DNA from: Bacteroides sedimenti
Lineage (GTDB): Bacteria > Bacteroidota > Bacteroidia > Bacteroidales > Bacteroidaceae
Direction: 5' to 3'
DNA length: 64,000 nt
Assembly: GCF_040365225.1 (NCBI RefSeq)
Contig: NZ_AP028055.1
Span: 2,604,001 to 2,668,000, forward strand
This document shows positions 1 to 9,819 of this stretch, piece after piece. The position numbers were made by a program, and so were the translations under genes. Position 1 is the first letter of the stretch, and every line of letters starts with the position of its first letter. Below the pieces are notes generated by a model, which was not told the origin of the DNA, ran no database searches, and saw nothing but the letters and a program-made list of their open reading frames with translations.

Positions 1-846
1 AGCTATCTCCAAGTTTGATTAGCCTTTCACCCCCACCCACAGTTCATCCGGAAGCTTTTCAACGCTTATCGGTTCGGTCCTCCAGTTAGTGTTACCTAAC
101 CTTCAACCTGACCATGGGTAGATCACTTGGTTTCGCGTCTACTACCACTGACTAAAAACGCCCTATTAAGACTCGCTTTCGCTTCGGCTGCAAAACTTAG
201 TTTCTTAACCTTGCCAGTGACAGTAACTCGTAGGTTCATTATGCAAAAGGCACGCCGTCACAGCTAAAAGCTGCTCCGACCGCTTGTAGGCGCATGGTTT
301 CAGGGACTATTTCACTCTTCTATTCGAAGTGCTTTTCACCTTTCCTTCACAGTACTGGTTCACTATCGGTCTCTCGGGAGTATTTAGCCTTACCGGATGG
401 TCCCGGCAGATTCACGCAGAATTCCTCGTGCTCCGCGCTACTCAGGATACCACTATGGTATACATTAGATTCATGTACGCAACTATCATGCTCTATGGTG
501 ACACTTTCCAGAGTCTTCCATTCTCTAATGTAAGTCCAACAACGTGGTCCTACAACCCCATAAATGCCGTAACATCTATGGTTTGGGCTAATCCGCGTTC
601 GCTCGCCACTACTTACGGAATCATTCATTTATTTTCTTCTCCTACAGGTACTAAGATGTTTCAGTTCCCTGCGTTCGCCTCCATCTATGATGGATAATAT
701 CCCTTCAGGATATTGGGTTGTCCCATTCGGAAATCTTCGGATCAATGGTTATTTGCACCTACCCGAAGCTTATCGCAGCTTATCACGTCCTTCATCGCCT
801 CCGAGAGCCAAGGCATCCGCCATGCGCCCTTGCTTACTTTCTTCAA
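1..846 (-). rRNA. rrl: 23S ribosomal RNA, 5' part only (cut by window edge)
   Basis: Read on the minus strand, the first helix region is recognisable: GCGGATGCCTTGGC near 820 and GGCGATGAAGGACGTG near 800, which match the conserved 5' end of bacterial 23S. Only about the first 845 nt are present. The 5' end was placed by aligning the GGATGCC motif (position 26 in E. coli numbering), so it is uncertain by several bases. It is the last gene in view of a 16S-Ile-Ala-23S operon. Confidence 0.93.
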
Positions 847-986
847 ACAAACCGGCATTCACATTGCTGATCATGCCGCGTATGGTTCGATATATACTTT
901 CAGCTCTTTTTTTCTCAAAAAAGTTACTTCTTTATTTGCTTTTGTACATCATGTCAAAGATCTTGTCGAGAAATGAATCTCTTTTG

Positions 987-1060
987 TGGAGAATAACGGA
1001 TTCGAACCGTTGACCCCCTGCGTGCAAGGCAGGTGCTCTAGCCAGCTGAGCTAATCCCCC
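987..1060 (-). tRNA. tRNA-Ala (TGC)
   Basis: This is a 74-nt cloverleaf on the minus strand. Acceptor GGGGGAT pairs with ATTCTCC with two G-U pairs. The anticodon loop reads CTTGCAC with anticodon TGC, the T arm carries GGTTCGAATCC, and the discriminator is A. CCA is not encoded. It lies in the 16S-23S spacer, the usual place for tRNA-Ala in rRNA operons. Confidence 0.97.
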
Positions 1061-1105
1061 GAAATCATTCAGAAGCTTTCCGCTGTGGTGCTTCCTCATT
1101 ATTCG

Positions 1106-1179
1106 TAGTCCCAGGCAGAGTTGAACTGCCGACCTCTACATTATCAGTGTAGCGCTCTAACCAACTGAGCTATAGGACT
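1106..1179 (-). tRNA. tRNA-Ile (GAT)
   Basis: This is a 74-nt cloverleaf on the minus strand. Acceptor AGTCCTA pairs with TGGGACT, the anticodon loop reads CTGATAA (anticodon GAT), the T-loop sequence is GTTCAACTC and the discriminator is A. It lies 45 nt upstream of tRNA-Ala in the 16S-23S spacer. The 16S-Ile-Ala-23S order is standard. Confidence 0.97.
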
Positions 1180-1299
1180 GTCGTTCAAAACCGCCTGCCT
1201 TTCGGCCCGGCTTCTTTCTTTATCTCTTAAAATCTATATTTTAAATTAAACAATATACCGTAGTACAAGAAATCCAAACCAAGAACGGAATCGCTCCAG

Positions 1300-2822
<1,523 letters not shown>

Positions 2823-3026
2823 AAAAGTTTCTTTTTAATTCTGTTCAGGATTCCGATTCTTATTTTAATATCTCATCCTATAAGGAGGGATATTGACGGT
2901 TTGAACCTTTTTTACCAAAATACCCCGATTAACATCGGAATATAATAGCTCTTGTACTACTTGTATTGTTTATATCTAAATCTTTTCAAAGAACGATCAA
3001 AATTGTGCTTGATTGTTAAGCGGATG

Positions 3027-3058
3027 CAAAGGTAGAGGTTTTATTTCTTACCTCCAAA
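3027..3058 (-). promoter_or_regulatory. rRNA operon promoter P2 (proximal)
   Basis: On the minus strand TTTG (3055-3058) is followed after 20 bp by TACCTTTG (3027-3034). This matches the Bacteroidetes primary-sigma consensus TTTG-N19-TAnnTTTG. It lies about 205 bp upstream of the 16S 5' end and fires towards it. Confidence 0.7.
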
Positions 3059-3165
3059 TCTTTTCTGAATTATTTTTTTTAAATCCTTTCAGCCAAGCTT
3101 CGGAATAAAGCAACCGTTATCAGCATGTCATTTATCAAGGCTTTGTTTCTCTTGCAAAGCGGGTG

Positions 3166-3197
3166 CAAAAGTAGACCTTTTCAACTTACCAAACAAA
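3166..3197 (-). promoter_or_regulatory. rRNA operon promoter P1 (distal)
   Basis: On the minus strand TTTG (3194-3197) is followed after 20 bp by TACTTTTG (3166-3173). A second TTTG at 3190-3193 gives a 16-bp spacer. It lies 139 bp upstream of P2. The core of both ends in TTTGCA(T/C)CCGC, so the initiation regions are near-duplicates, as expected for tandem rrn promoters. Confidence 0.7.
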
Positions 3198-3433
3198 TTT
3201 AAAACACTCTTTTTCCTCAAAAAGTTTCAGGCAAAATGTTAATCAACTGGTTCTCAATTGTGTTATATAACATAATTTTTTCGGATTAGGAAAATAGGGA
3301 GAACAGGGCATTACCTTATTGTATTACGCGCGCGTGAAGGGATGAGAACCGGGCGATAATATGAGAACAAGAACTAGTTTTTTATTGTGAGCGTGTGTGG
3401 GAGTTTTCGCTAAAGAACAATACAAATGGGGTT

Positions 3434-3529
3434 TATATTATGCGCAAATGTGGAAAGAAAGTTCAAAGTGATAGCCACCTTTACCTACGTCAAGCTTGTT
3501 ATATTATGCGCACGTGTGGAAAGAAAGTT
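3434..3529. repeat. Two direct repeats of about 30 bp, 66 bp apart
   Basis: The first copy is 3434-3463 and the second 3500-3529. Both read TATATTATGCGCA, then two variable bases, then TGTGGAAAGAAAGTT. They match at 28 of 30 positions by eye. The intervening 36 bp are not obviously repeated. No gene is associated. Confidence 0.75.
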
Positions 3530-3814
3530 TGTCGATTATAGGCAGGAGGTAGTAATTATGGCTGTATTCTGTTCTATTCAGGAACTAAGTAAGTCTTGAG
3601 TTATCCGGTGGTATTAATAGAATAAAAGCAATGGCAAAGGATTGGGGTGGCACAATTGGCAGGGAGCAAAATGCAAAGCGGAGGTGAAATAGATGGGTTT
3701 ACCAATGGTTGTCGAGGGGCGGTTATGCTTGTGTTATATTATCGGACATTGCGAATGATGGGTATAAGAATTGTATGCGGAGATAGTCACCAGGAATCTC
3801 CATAGCGTTGATTT

Positions 3815-3916
3815 AAAAAAGTAGCACAAGTCGCGCAAGTCACGCACTTTCGATATAAAACACTCATATCATGGCCATTACAGGTGCGTGACTTCTGCGT
3901 AAGCAGCGCGTAACTT
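3815..3916. repeat. Palindromic repeat element, copy A
   Basis: The element starts with AAAAAAGT and contains AGTCACGCAC (3838-3847) and its perfect complement GTGCGTGACT (3884-3893), giving a 10-bp stem around a 36-nt AT-rich loop. GCGC-rich flanks follow (GCAGCGCG). A related element lies inverted at 5697-5814. The layout resembles a small palindromic interspersed repeat rather than a gene. Confidence 0.65.
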
Positions 3917-4000
3917 CCTGGCAAAGGGCAAGGGATTGACATCAGGTTGGAGAGGATTAAGTACTGACTTGCAGCAGATTGTCATGCGGAACGCTGAAGG

Positions 4001-4375
4001 GAGTTGGATTGTAGCTATCTAGGAGGTTGATGGAAGAAGGATGTACAACCAGGGCAATTGATGGGAGAATAGAGAGGCTTAATCTACGATTAACGGGAGG
4101 CGGTGCAGTTAACTGCAGGGAAAAAATAGAAGCTCTAATATAAGGTGGGGGTTGGATTGCTACTGGAGTGAACCGGCAAAGGATTGATATACAATCAGAG
4201 AAGAATTATCGCGAGACTAAAGAGGCTTAACCTACGATTAACGGGAGGAGGTGCAGCTAACTGCAGGAAAAAAATAGACGTCCTTCTATCAGATGAGGGA
4301 TTAGATTGCTGCTGGTGGGTAACCGGAGAAGGGTTGGTATGCAATCAGAGAAGAATTATCGCGAGACTAAAGAGG
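4001..4375. repeat. Degenerate tandem repeat, unit 148-150 bp
   Basis: The block AGAGGCTTAA.CTACGATTAACGGGAGG occurs at 4073 and 4221, 148 bp apart. The block TACAATCAGAGAAGAATTATC and following bases occurs near 4190 and 4340, with GAGACTAAAGAGG ending the second and third units 150 bp apart. A more diverged copy precedes 4073 (GGAGTTGGATTG at about 4001). About 2.5 recognisable units are present. One frame across the array stays open for 79 codons and repeats the peptide NQRRIIARLKR, but unit lengths are not both multiples of three and no family is recognised. Confidence 0.75.
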
Positions 4376-4465
4376 TCTGGTAAAATATTTGAAAAGAACC
4401 AGTCAGGATTGGTGAAGAATTAATAAACTACCGGCAGAAAAGTGTAGTTGGAGAAGTATAAATGA

Positions 4466-4792
4466 ATGAGCTACAAGGATGGAACAAACATTGATATACA
4501 ATTATATAAGAACGGACGGAAACTGGTGTATAACTATAAAGCACAGGTATATGGATGAAGCGAATCAAACAGCGTAACTTGGGTATTAATGCCGGCCAAT
4601 TACCCGAAATTAGGATACTTCCAGCGAAGGATTGACGCGCGAAGGTTATAAGAAATACTACTATCCAAGAAATTAGAGAGTAATTATTATGAAACGATAG
4701 ACGATCTGGAAAAATACTTAAATACAACTGATGAGGAGCCGGTTAAGGAAAACGATCACAAAAGAAAAGAAGTGCTGTTTGCGAAGAATTAA
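4466..4792 (+). pseudogene. Possible decayed gene: 108-codon frame interrupted by two stops
   Basis: Starting at ATG 4466, a single frame runs to TAA 4790 with only two interruptions, TGA at 4556 and TAA at 4649. The three peptides look protein-like: MSYKDGTNIDIQLYKNGRK at the start, ANYPKLGYFQRRIDARRL in the middle and YETIDDLEKYLNTTDEEP near the end, with a charged tail. No frameshift is needed to join them. I do not recognise the family. It sits between the tandem repeats and the IS3 remnant, so loss of function after transfer is the likely reading. A chance frame in AT-rich DNA is not excluded. Confidence 0.45.
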
Positions 4793-4977
4793 CGCAAAAG
4801 CAACTAGAAACAGGTAGAAACCGATACCGCACTGACCAAAAACTGACGGAAATTGGCGCATAACCGTCAAGGGTTTATCATATTAAACGCTCTACCTGTT
4901 GATATCCGCATCCTACCGCCAAGGGATTGTCAAACAACAGGCTAAGATTCTAAAATTCAAGGTGAATAATTCCTCTG

Positions 4978-5060
4978 TCCACCCAGGTCTACCCGCCCCT
5001 CCCACCCGGGTGTACCAAGCCTTTACATCTGGGTGCACACCTCTTCTAGATCCGGGTGGA
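4978..5060. repeat. Cluster of four CACCC(A/G)GGT-type motifs
   Basis: Two forward copies (CCACCCAGGTCTACC at 4979, CCACCCGGGTGTACC at 5006) are followed by two inverted ones (CTGGGTGCACACC at 5029, TCCGGGTGGA at 5051). The outermost arms TCCACCC (4978-4984) and GGGTGGA (5054-5060) are exact complements, so the segment can fold into nested hairpins. The block is GC-rich within AT-rich surroundings. Confidence 0.6.
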
Positions 5061-5319
5061 GCAACAAAGATATAATATCAAATGTCATAATCTGACAAAG
5101 TTTGAATTATTTTGTTTCTTTACCCTTTTGGAGTTGACTGATTATATTTTAACCGCTAACTTCGGTTGAATAAATTTTTTATAGTCTCTATTGTGGTTAA
5201 TAGATCTTTTTCAATTTTAAATATTTAAAGAAGAAGAGAGGTTCGCAGCCTTCTTTCCCTATCTCGTTCTGGTTCTTGGCAGAATCTTTTTTACCATCAA
5301 GACAAAGATAGTTTTCTCT

Positions 5320-5634
5320 TTATTGTGGGCTAGATTCTCTATATTTATCTTTATAACTTGTCCATCGTTTCTTGATTATTCCAGTCTTTCCAAAAGCCTG
5401 TTGTGGGGTAAGCATATCTAAACTCCTATGGGGCCGTTTGGTATTCTAGAATGTGATAGCCGACTGTCTCACTTGTTCGATTATTTCAAAGGAGTATTGG
5501 TTAATAAATTCCTTTTTATAAATATTGCTATCGCCACCACAGCACCGCCATGATGAGTAGAAATCGGTTTTCATCTTTAAGGTGAAAATAAAAACTTTCG
5601 AACAAAAAATTTTTATTAAAACCAATATCGCCAA
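5320..5634 (-). pseudogene. IS3-family transposase (integrase core), C-terminal remnant
   Basis: On the minus strand the frame reads EFINQYSFEIIEQVRQSAITF, an in-frame TAG at 5443-5445, then NTKRPHRSLDMLTPQQAF, ending with TAA at 5320. The string (Y)N.KRPHRSL...TP.QA is the hallmark of the C-terminal end of the DDE integrase core in IS3-type transposases. Only about the last 70-100 codons remain, upstream catalytic Asp residues are missing or unreadable, and a stop interrupts the core. Inverted terminal repeats were not found, so the element is dead. Confidence 0.75.
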
Positions 5635-5696
5635 TCAGAAGAACAGTTCCAACCTTTAATATACCGCATTATTATTTACATAATATCAAAATGACA

Positions 5697-5814
5697 CTGC
5701 GCGACTTATCAGAAGTCACGCAGTAGTCACGCAGAGGTCTCGCGCCTATAAACAACTATCCTACTGCATATTAATCACTCGCTGCGTAACATGCGTGACT
5801 TGCGGGACTTTTTT
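5697..5814. repeat. Palindromic repeat element, copy B (inverted relative to copy A)
   Basis: Read on the minus strand this starts AAAAAAGTCCCGCAAGTCACGC, close to copy A (AAAAAAGTAGCACAAGTCGC then GCAAGTCACGC). The other end holds AGTCACGCAG and GCGCGACTT, again complementary to the first half. The loop is AT-rich and about 50 nt. Copies A and B face each other across 1.8 kb that holds the tandem array and both decayed genes. Confidence 0.65.
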
Positions 5815-6250
5815 GAATTCAGTTTATGGTAGAGGATGTAAAGAGGACGATTAAGCATCGTATACAAAACAGATGAATAGCAGGGAATACATCCATCTAA
5901 AGGTTAATTCCAGAAGCATCTGATAAATTTGATTTACTTACTTTTCCCCTAATATTTCTCAAATAGGTAATAAAAGTATTACTAATAAACAGTTAGATAA
6001 TCAACCATAAAAAGAGCCAAAGACCATACATTTTGCTTCAGTTCAAATTATCGTAAGTCTGATAACTATGCAAATAAACAGACGACATTGTATTAAAAGC
6101 CAGGGAAAAGCCTTTCAATATTTACTAAAAAAAAATCAAATGGAGAATTTTGTTTGAATTCGGACAAAAAGAAAGATCAAAATAACAAAACGAGACCTAC
6201 CTCCTTCTCTTAACCTATTCATTCGAACAAATTATAAGTCGATTGATGAA

Positions 6251-6294
6251 CCAAAAAAAACGTCCCGGAATGCATATTATTGCTCCGGGACGTT
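6251..6294 (-). terminator. Rho-independent terminator of the efflux operon
   Basis: An 11-bp perfect stem AACGTCCCGGA / TCCGGGACGTT (6259-6269 with 6284-6294) is followed on the minus strand by a run of eight T (6253-6260). It lies 23 bp beyond the stop of the last gene of the leftward efflux operon. Confidence 0.85.
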
Positions 6295-6316
6295 ATCCAA
6301 ATATCACAATAGTGCG

Positions 6317-6610
6317 CTATATTGATTTTTCAATATTCCAGACAAAAGCCCGGAGCCCAAGCTGTTCGGTGGATTTATCTAGACGATGCAACATCTCCAG
6401 AAGGCGGTCTACCTTTTCATCTTCTACGACGGTTATTATTGCTGAGCACATAGAAGGCCATGCATGACTGCCATAATGAGGGTCACCCGTCTTACTTCCT
6501 CGTCCTTTTACCTCTTCAATGTAAGAAAAGCCACGACAACTATTCCTATCTAAAACAGCTATCACACTATCGTAGAAGGCCTGATCGAATGTTATTAAAA
6601 CTGATTTCAT
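6317..6610 (-). CDS. Small PII-like (ferredoxin-like fold) protein linked to RND efflux
   Basis: This 97-residue protein starts MKSVLITFDQAFYD and has the alternating strand-helix pattern of PII/CutA-like trimers: a beta strand at 2-7, a helix at about 10-20, strands around SYIEEVKGRG and SAIITVVEDEKVDRLL, and a helix with LLEMLHRLDKST. The segment GRGSKTGDPHYGSHAWPS corresponds to a short loop rich in Gly, His and Ser. The gene follows the RND pump by 23 bp and precedes the operon terminator. DUF3240/PII-like proteins are found next to RND pumps in other bacteria. A role in sensing metal, nucleotide or pump state is inference from fold and position. No lipoprotein or membrane signal is seen. 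Confidence 0.6.
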   Translation of the reverse strand: MKSVLITFDQAFYDSVIAVLDRNSCRGFSYIEEVKGRGSKTGDPHYGSHAWPSMCSAIITVVEDEKVDRLLEMLHRLDKSTEQLGLRAFVWNIEKSI

Positions 6611-6633
6611 ATGTTTTCTTTTTTCCTAATTCA

Positions 6634-9600
6634 TTAATCATTTTCTACTGATGCTACAATTGCTTCCAGTTCACGCATTTTTTTACGTTTACGTTTAACT
6701 CCCGTTCCCGCAAAAATGCAATAAAATACTGGAATAATAACCAGAGTCAACAGTGTAGATACAGTTAATCCACCAATAACGGTAATCCCCATCGGCTTCC
6801 ACATTTCAGAACCCTGGCCTCCACCAACAGCCATTGGAATCATACCGAGAATCGCTGTAAGAGAAGTCATAAGTACAGGGCGCAAACGAGATTTTCCACC
6901 TTTAACTACCGAAATGATAATACCCAGACCGCGTTCACGGTTCAGATTAATATAATCGACCAATACAATACCGTTCTTCACCACAATACCAATCAACATA
7001 ATCATACCAATACCCGACATCAGATTTATGGTGCTACCCGAGATCCACAGTGCAATCAACACTCCCGATAAAGCAAAGGGTAAGGCAAACATTATAATAA
7101 ACGGATAAGTAAGCGATTCAAATTCTGCCGCCATCACAATAAACACCAAAATTATGATAAGAGCTCCCAAGGTGAGCAAATCGCCAAATGATTCTTGCTG
7201 CTCCTCATATGTTCCCGACAATTGCACAGTAACGCCTGCGGGAACTTCCATCTGAGATATCTGCTGACGTGCAGCAGCCACAACTTTATCCATGGAGGTA
7301 CCCGAGATAACCGTCTGAACCGTGTTGACACGTTCACGGTCTTTTCGTTCGATGGTTGGAGGGACACTCGCTTCCACGACAATTCCCAAATCTTTTACAC
7401 GGATGCCTTTCCCTTGATTATTGTAAACCAGGATATTTTCAATCGATTCAATAGACTGCCTGTATTCGGGAGCATACATTACCTTGATATCATACTCATC
7501 CCCTTCTTCACGATACTTTGATGCCGTGGCACCATTGATGCGGTTTCTTACAAATGTTGCGGCTGTTGAAAGCGTCAATCCATTTAAAGCCAGCTTTTCG
7601 CGGTCGAATTTAATCTGATATTCGGGTTGATAATCACCACGACTTATATTCACGTCGGCACACCCAGGCACCTTCATCATCCTTTCTTTCAGCTCTTTGG
7701 CCACCTTATCTGTTTCTGCAAAATCGTATCCATAAACTTCCAAATCCAACGTGGATTGTCCGCCACCCATTGAGCTCATTCTACTACCCCCCACATTAAC
7801 CATGTACTTCTTTATCTCAGGGAAATCGGCCAGGTCCTTACGCATATCATCACAAATTTCCACAATTCCTCGCTTACGTTTTGCAGGATCAGACAAACGG
7901 ATATTGAAAGACATGATATAGGTTCCATTATCGGTCATTGATGCCCAGGTATTATCTGAAGAAGCCTGCCCAACGGTAAAGTTTATCACCTCAATCTCGG
8001 GATATTTCTTTTTCCAGAGATTCTGCACCCTTAAGGCTACATCTCGGGAAACCTCTGTACGAGTTCCAATAGGCATTTCCAGCGTCACCCCTACACGGCC
8101 ATTGTCCTGCGTAGGCATTAACTCCATTCCAATAAATTTGAATAAGAAGAGAGAAGCAACGAAAAACGCAACACCGCCTAAGATAACAACCGTTTTGTGA
8201 CGAACCGCCCAGTTCAGAAGCTGAGCATACGAAGCATCGAGTTGGTCCAGCCCTCTTTTTACTGGTCCGTAAAACTTCTCGAACGTTTTATTGTGTGTCG
8301 GATTAAGTTTAAGAAGCTGTGAACTCATCATCGGAGTCAGCGTCAATGCACAAATAAGCGATATTGCCATAATGATACAAACCATCCATCCCAACTCGCG
8401 GAACAGTACACCGGTCATGCCCGATACCAAAGTAAGCGGGAAGAACACCGCAAAAAGAGTCAGAGTTGAAGCAACAACGGATAACGCCATCTCGTTTGTA
8501 CCATGAACGGAAGCCTGTTTCGGGTGACTACCTCTTTCAATATGCGTGGTCACATTTTCGAGCACCACAATGGCATCATCCACCACCAATCCAATGGCAA
8601 TTGACAAGGATGACAAAGAGATGATATTCAGCGAACTACCCGTGGCTGCCAGATAAATAAATGAAGCGACCAACGACAATGGGATTGTGATAAGAATAAT
8701 AACACACGACCTCCATCTGCCCAGGAAGATAAATACAACCAAGCCTACAAAGATTAGCGCATCACGAATTACATCTCCTAAAGAAGCAATCGTATTTTTG
8801 ATATTATCTGAGGTGTCCAGAATCACATCCAGTTTCACATCAGAAGGCAGCTTAGCCTGGAGTGCAGGCAGTGCCTCCTTTACCTTATCGGCAATTTGCA
8901 CGGAGTTTGCTCCGGTTTGTTTCTGGATAACAATCATAGCTCCTTGCACTCCATCATTATATGTTTCCTGAACCCTTTCCTGTACAGAGTCATTTATCCG
9001 TGCAACATCTCTCAAATAAACATTCTTTCCATTATAACTTCCTACTACAATATTTTCCAGCTGAGAGGCATCTTTGAATTCACCCTCTACGCGTAAAGAG
9101 TATGTATTGCTTCCTATATCAAAGTTACCCCCCGGCACATTTTTATTTTCAGCTGCAATGATAGAAGAGATGCCTTCAACACTCAGATGGTAAGCGTCCA
9201 AACGGACAGGATCTATATATACCTGAATCTGGCGTTTAGGCGCACCGGTAACAGATACCGTTCCAACCCCATTAATTCTGGCCAACGGGTTTGCCACACC
9301 TTCGTCCAGAATCTTATAAAGTGCCGGCATGCTTTCTTTTGCCTTGGCCGAGAGCACAATGATTGGAATCATATCCGTGCTAAACTTAAAAATCACCGGA
9401 TTCTCAGCATCATCGGGCAACATCGACTTTACCAAGTCTAATTTATCACGCACATCGTTTGTAAGCACATCGATATCTTTCCCATAATCAAACTCCAGCG
9501 TAATAATGGAGATATTCTCTCTTGACTTAGATGTAATATGCTTAAGGTTACTTACTGTATTCAATACATTTTCTAGAGGACGAGATATATTATTTTCAAT

Positions 9601-9774
9601 ATCCGGAGCACTTGCTCCCTGATATGAAGTCATTACCATAATGGTATTGGTCTCGATATTCGGATATAAATCAATCGGTAATTTCTGTAAAGAAAAAAGT
9701 CCCATTACCATCACTGCCACAAAACAGAGTGAGGTCATAATAGGACGTTTTACCGCTCCTGCGTATATACTCAT
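6634..9774 (-). CDS. RND efflux transporter, inner-membrane pump (HAE1/AcrB type)
   Basis: At 1046 residues the protein has the full RND length. The N-terminus has a membrane segment followed by the porter-domain start (DLYPNIETNTIMV). Two six-helix blocks each precede or follow large periplasmic loops. The proton-relay pair is present in TM4 as VVDDAIVVLENV (Asp399, Asp400), and the second half has GIVVKNGIVLVDY and RPVLMTS. This makes it a proton-driven hydrophobe/amphiphile exporter rather than a heavy-metal CzcA. It exports substrates together with the fusion protein and outer-membrane channel encoded just upstream. Spacing to the fusion-protein gene is 45 bp. The substrate cannot be told from sequence. 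Confidence 0.95.
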   Translation of the reverse strand: MSIYAGAVKRPIMTSLCFVAVMVMGLFSLQKLPIDLYPNIETNTIMVMTSYQGASAPDIENNISRPLENVLNTVSNLKHITSKSRENISIITLEFDYGKDIDVLTNDVRDKLDLVKSMLPDDAENPVIFKFSTDMIPIIVLSAKAKESMPALYKILDEGVANPLARINGVGTVSVTGAPKRQIQVYIDPVRLDAYHLSVEGISSIIAAENKNVPGGNFDIGSNTYSLRVEGEFKDASQLENIVVGSYNGKNVYLRDVARINDSVQERVQETYNDGVQGAMIVIQKQTGANSVQIADKVKEALPALQAKLPSDVKLDVILDTSDNIKNTIASLGDVIRDALIFVGLVVFIFLGRWRSCVIILITIPLSLVASFIYLAATGSSLNIISLSSLSIAIGLVVDDAIVVLENVTTHIERGSHPKQASVHGTNEMALSVVASTLTLFAVFFPLTLVSGMTGVLFRELGWMVCIIMAISLICALTLTPMMSSQLLKLNPTHNKTFEKFYGPVKRGLDQLDASYAQLLNWAVRHKTVVILGGVAFFVASLFLFKFIGMELMPTQDNGRVGVTLEMPIGTRTEVSRDVALRVQNLWKKKYPEIEVINFTVGQASSDNTWASMTDNGTYIMSFNIRLSDPAKRKRGIVEICDDMRKDLADFPEIKKYMVNVGGSRMSSMGGGQSTLDLEVYGYDFAETDKVAKELKERMMKVPGCADVNISRGDYQPEYQIKFDREKLALNGLTLSTAATFVRNRINGATASKYREEGDEYDIKVMYAPEYRQSIESIENILVYNNQGKGIRVKDLGIVVEASVPPTIERKDRERVNTVQTVISGTSMDKVVAAARQQISQMEVPAGVTVQLSGTYEEQQESFGDLLTLGALIIILVFIVMAAEFESLTYPFIIMFALPFALSGVLIALWISGSTINLMSGIGMIMLIGIVVKNGIVLVDYINLNRERGLGIIISVVKGGKSRLRPVLMTSLTAILGMIPMAVGGGQGSEMWKPMGITVIGGLTVSTLLTLVIIPVFYCIFAGTGVKRKRKKMRELEAIVASVEND

Positions 9775-9819
9775 ATTATTTTATATTTTATCAGCTTCTG
9801 AATAGAAATGCTGTTTGTG

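Larger units (their letters stand above)
3198..6250. other. Three-kilobase gene-poor, repeat-rich island
   Basis: No intact, family-recognisable gene is visible on either strand between the rRNA promoters and the terminator of the efflux operon. The stretch contains direct repeats, a 148-150-bp degenerate tandem array, two palindromic elements in opposite orientation, a stop-interrupted frame and an IS3 transposase remnant, each listed separately. From 5820 to 6240 nothing recognisable was seen. The simplest reading is a graveyard of decayed mobile or accessory DNA beside an rRNA operon. Confidence 0.6.

Noticed and set aside
4184..4423. 79-codon open frame over the tandem array
   Set aside because: Its peptide repeat only mirrors the DNA repeat, unit lengths are not frame-preserving (148 bp), and no family or start signal is visible.
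4556..4558. In-frame TGA read as a selenocysteine codon
   Set aside because: A second interruption is TAA, no selenoprotein motif or downstream recoding hairpin was seen, and the surroundings are decayed DNA.
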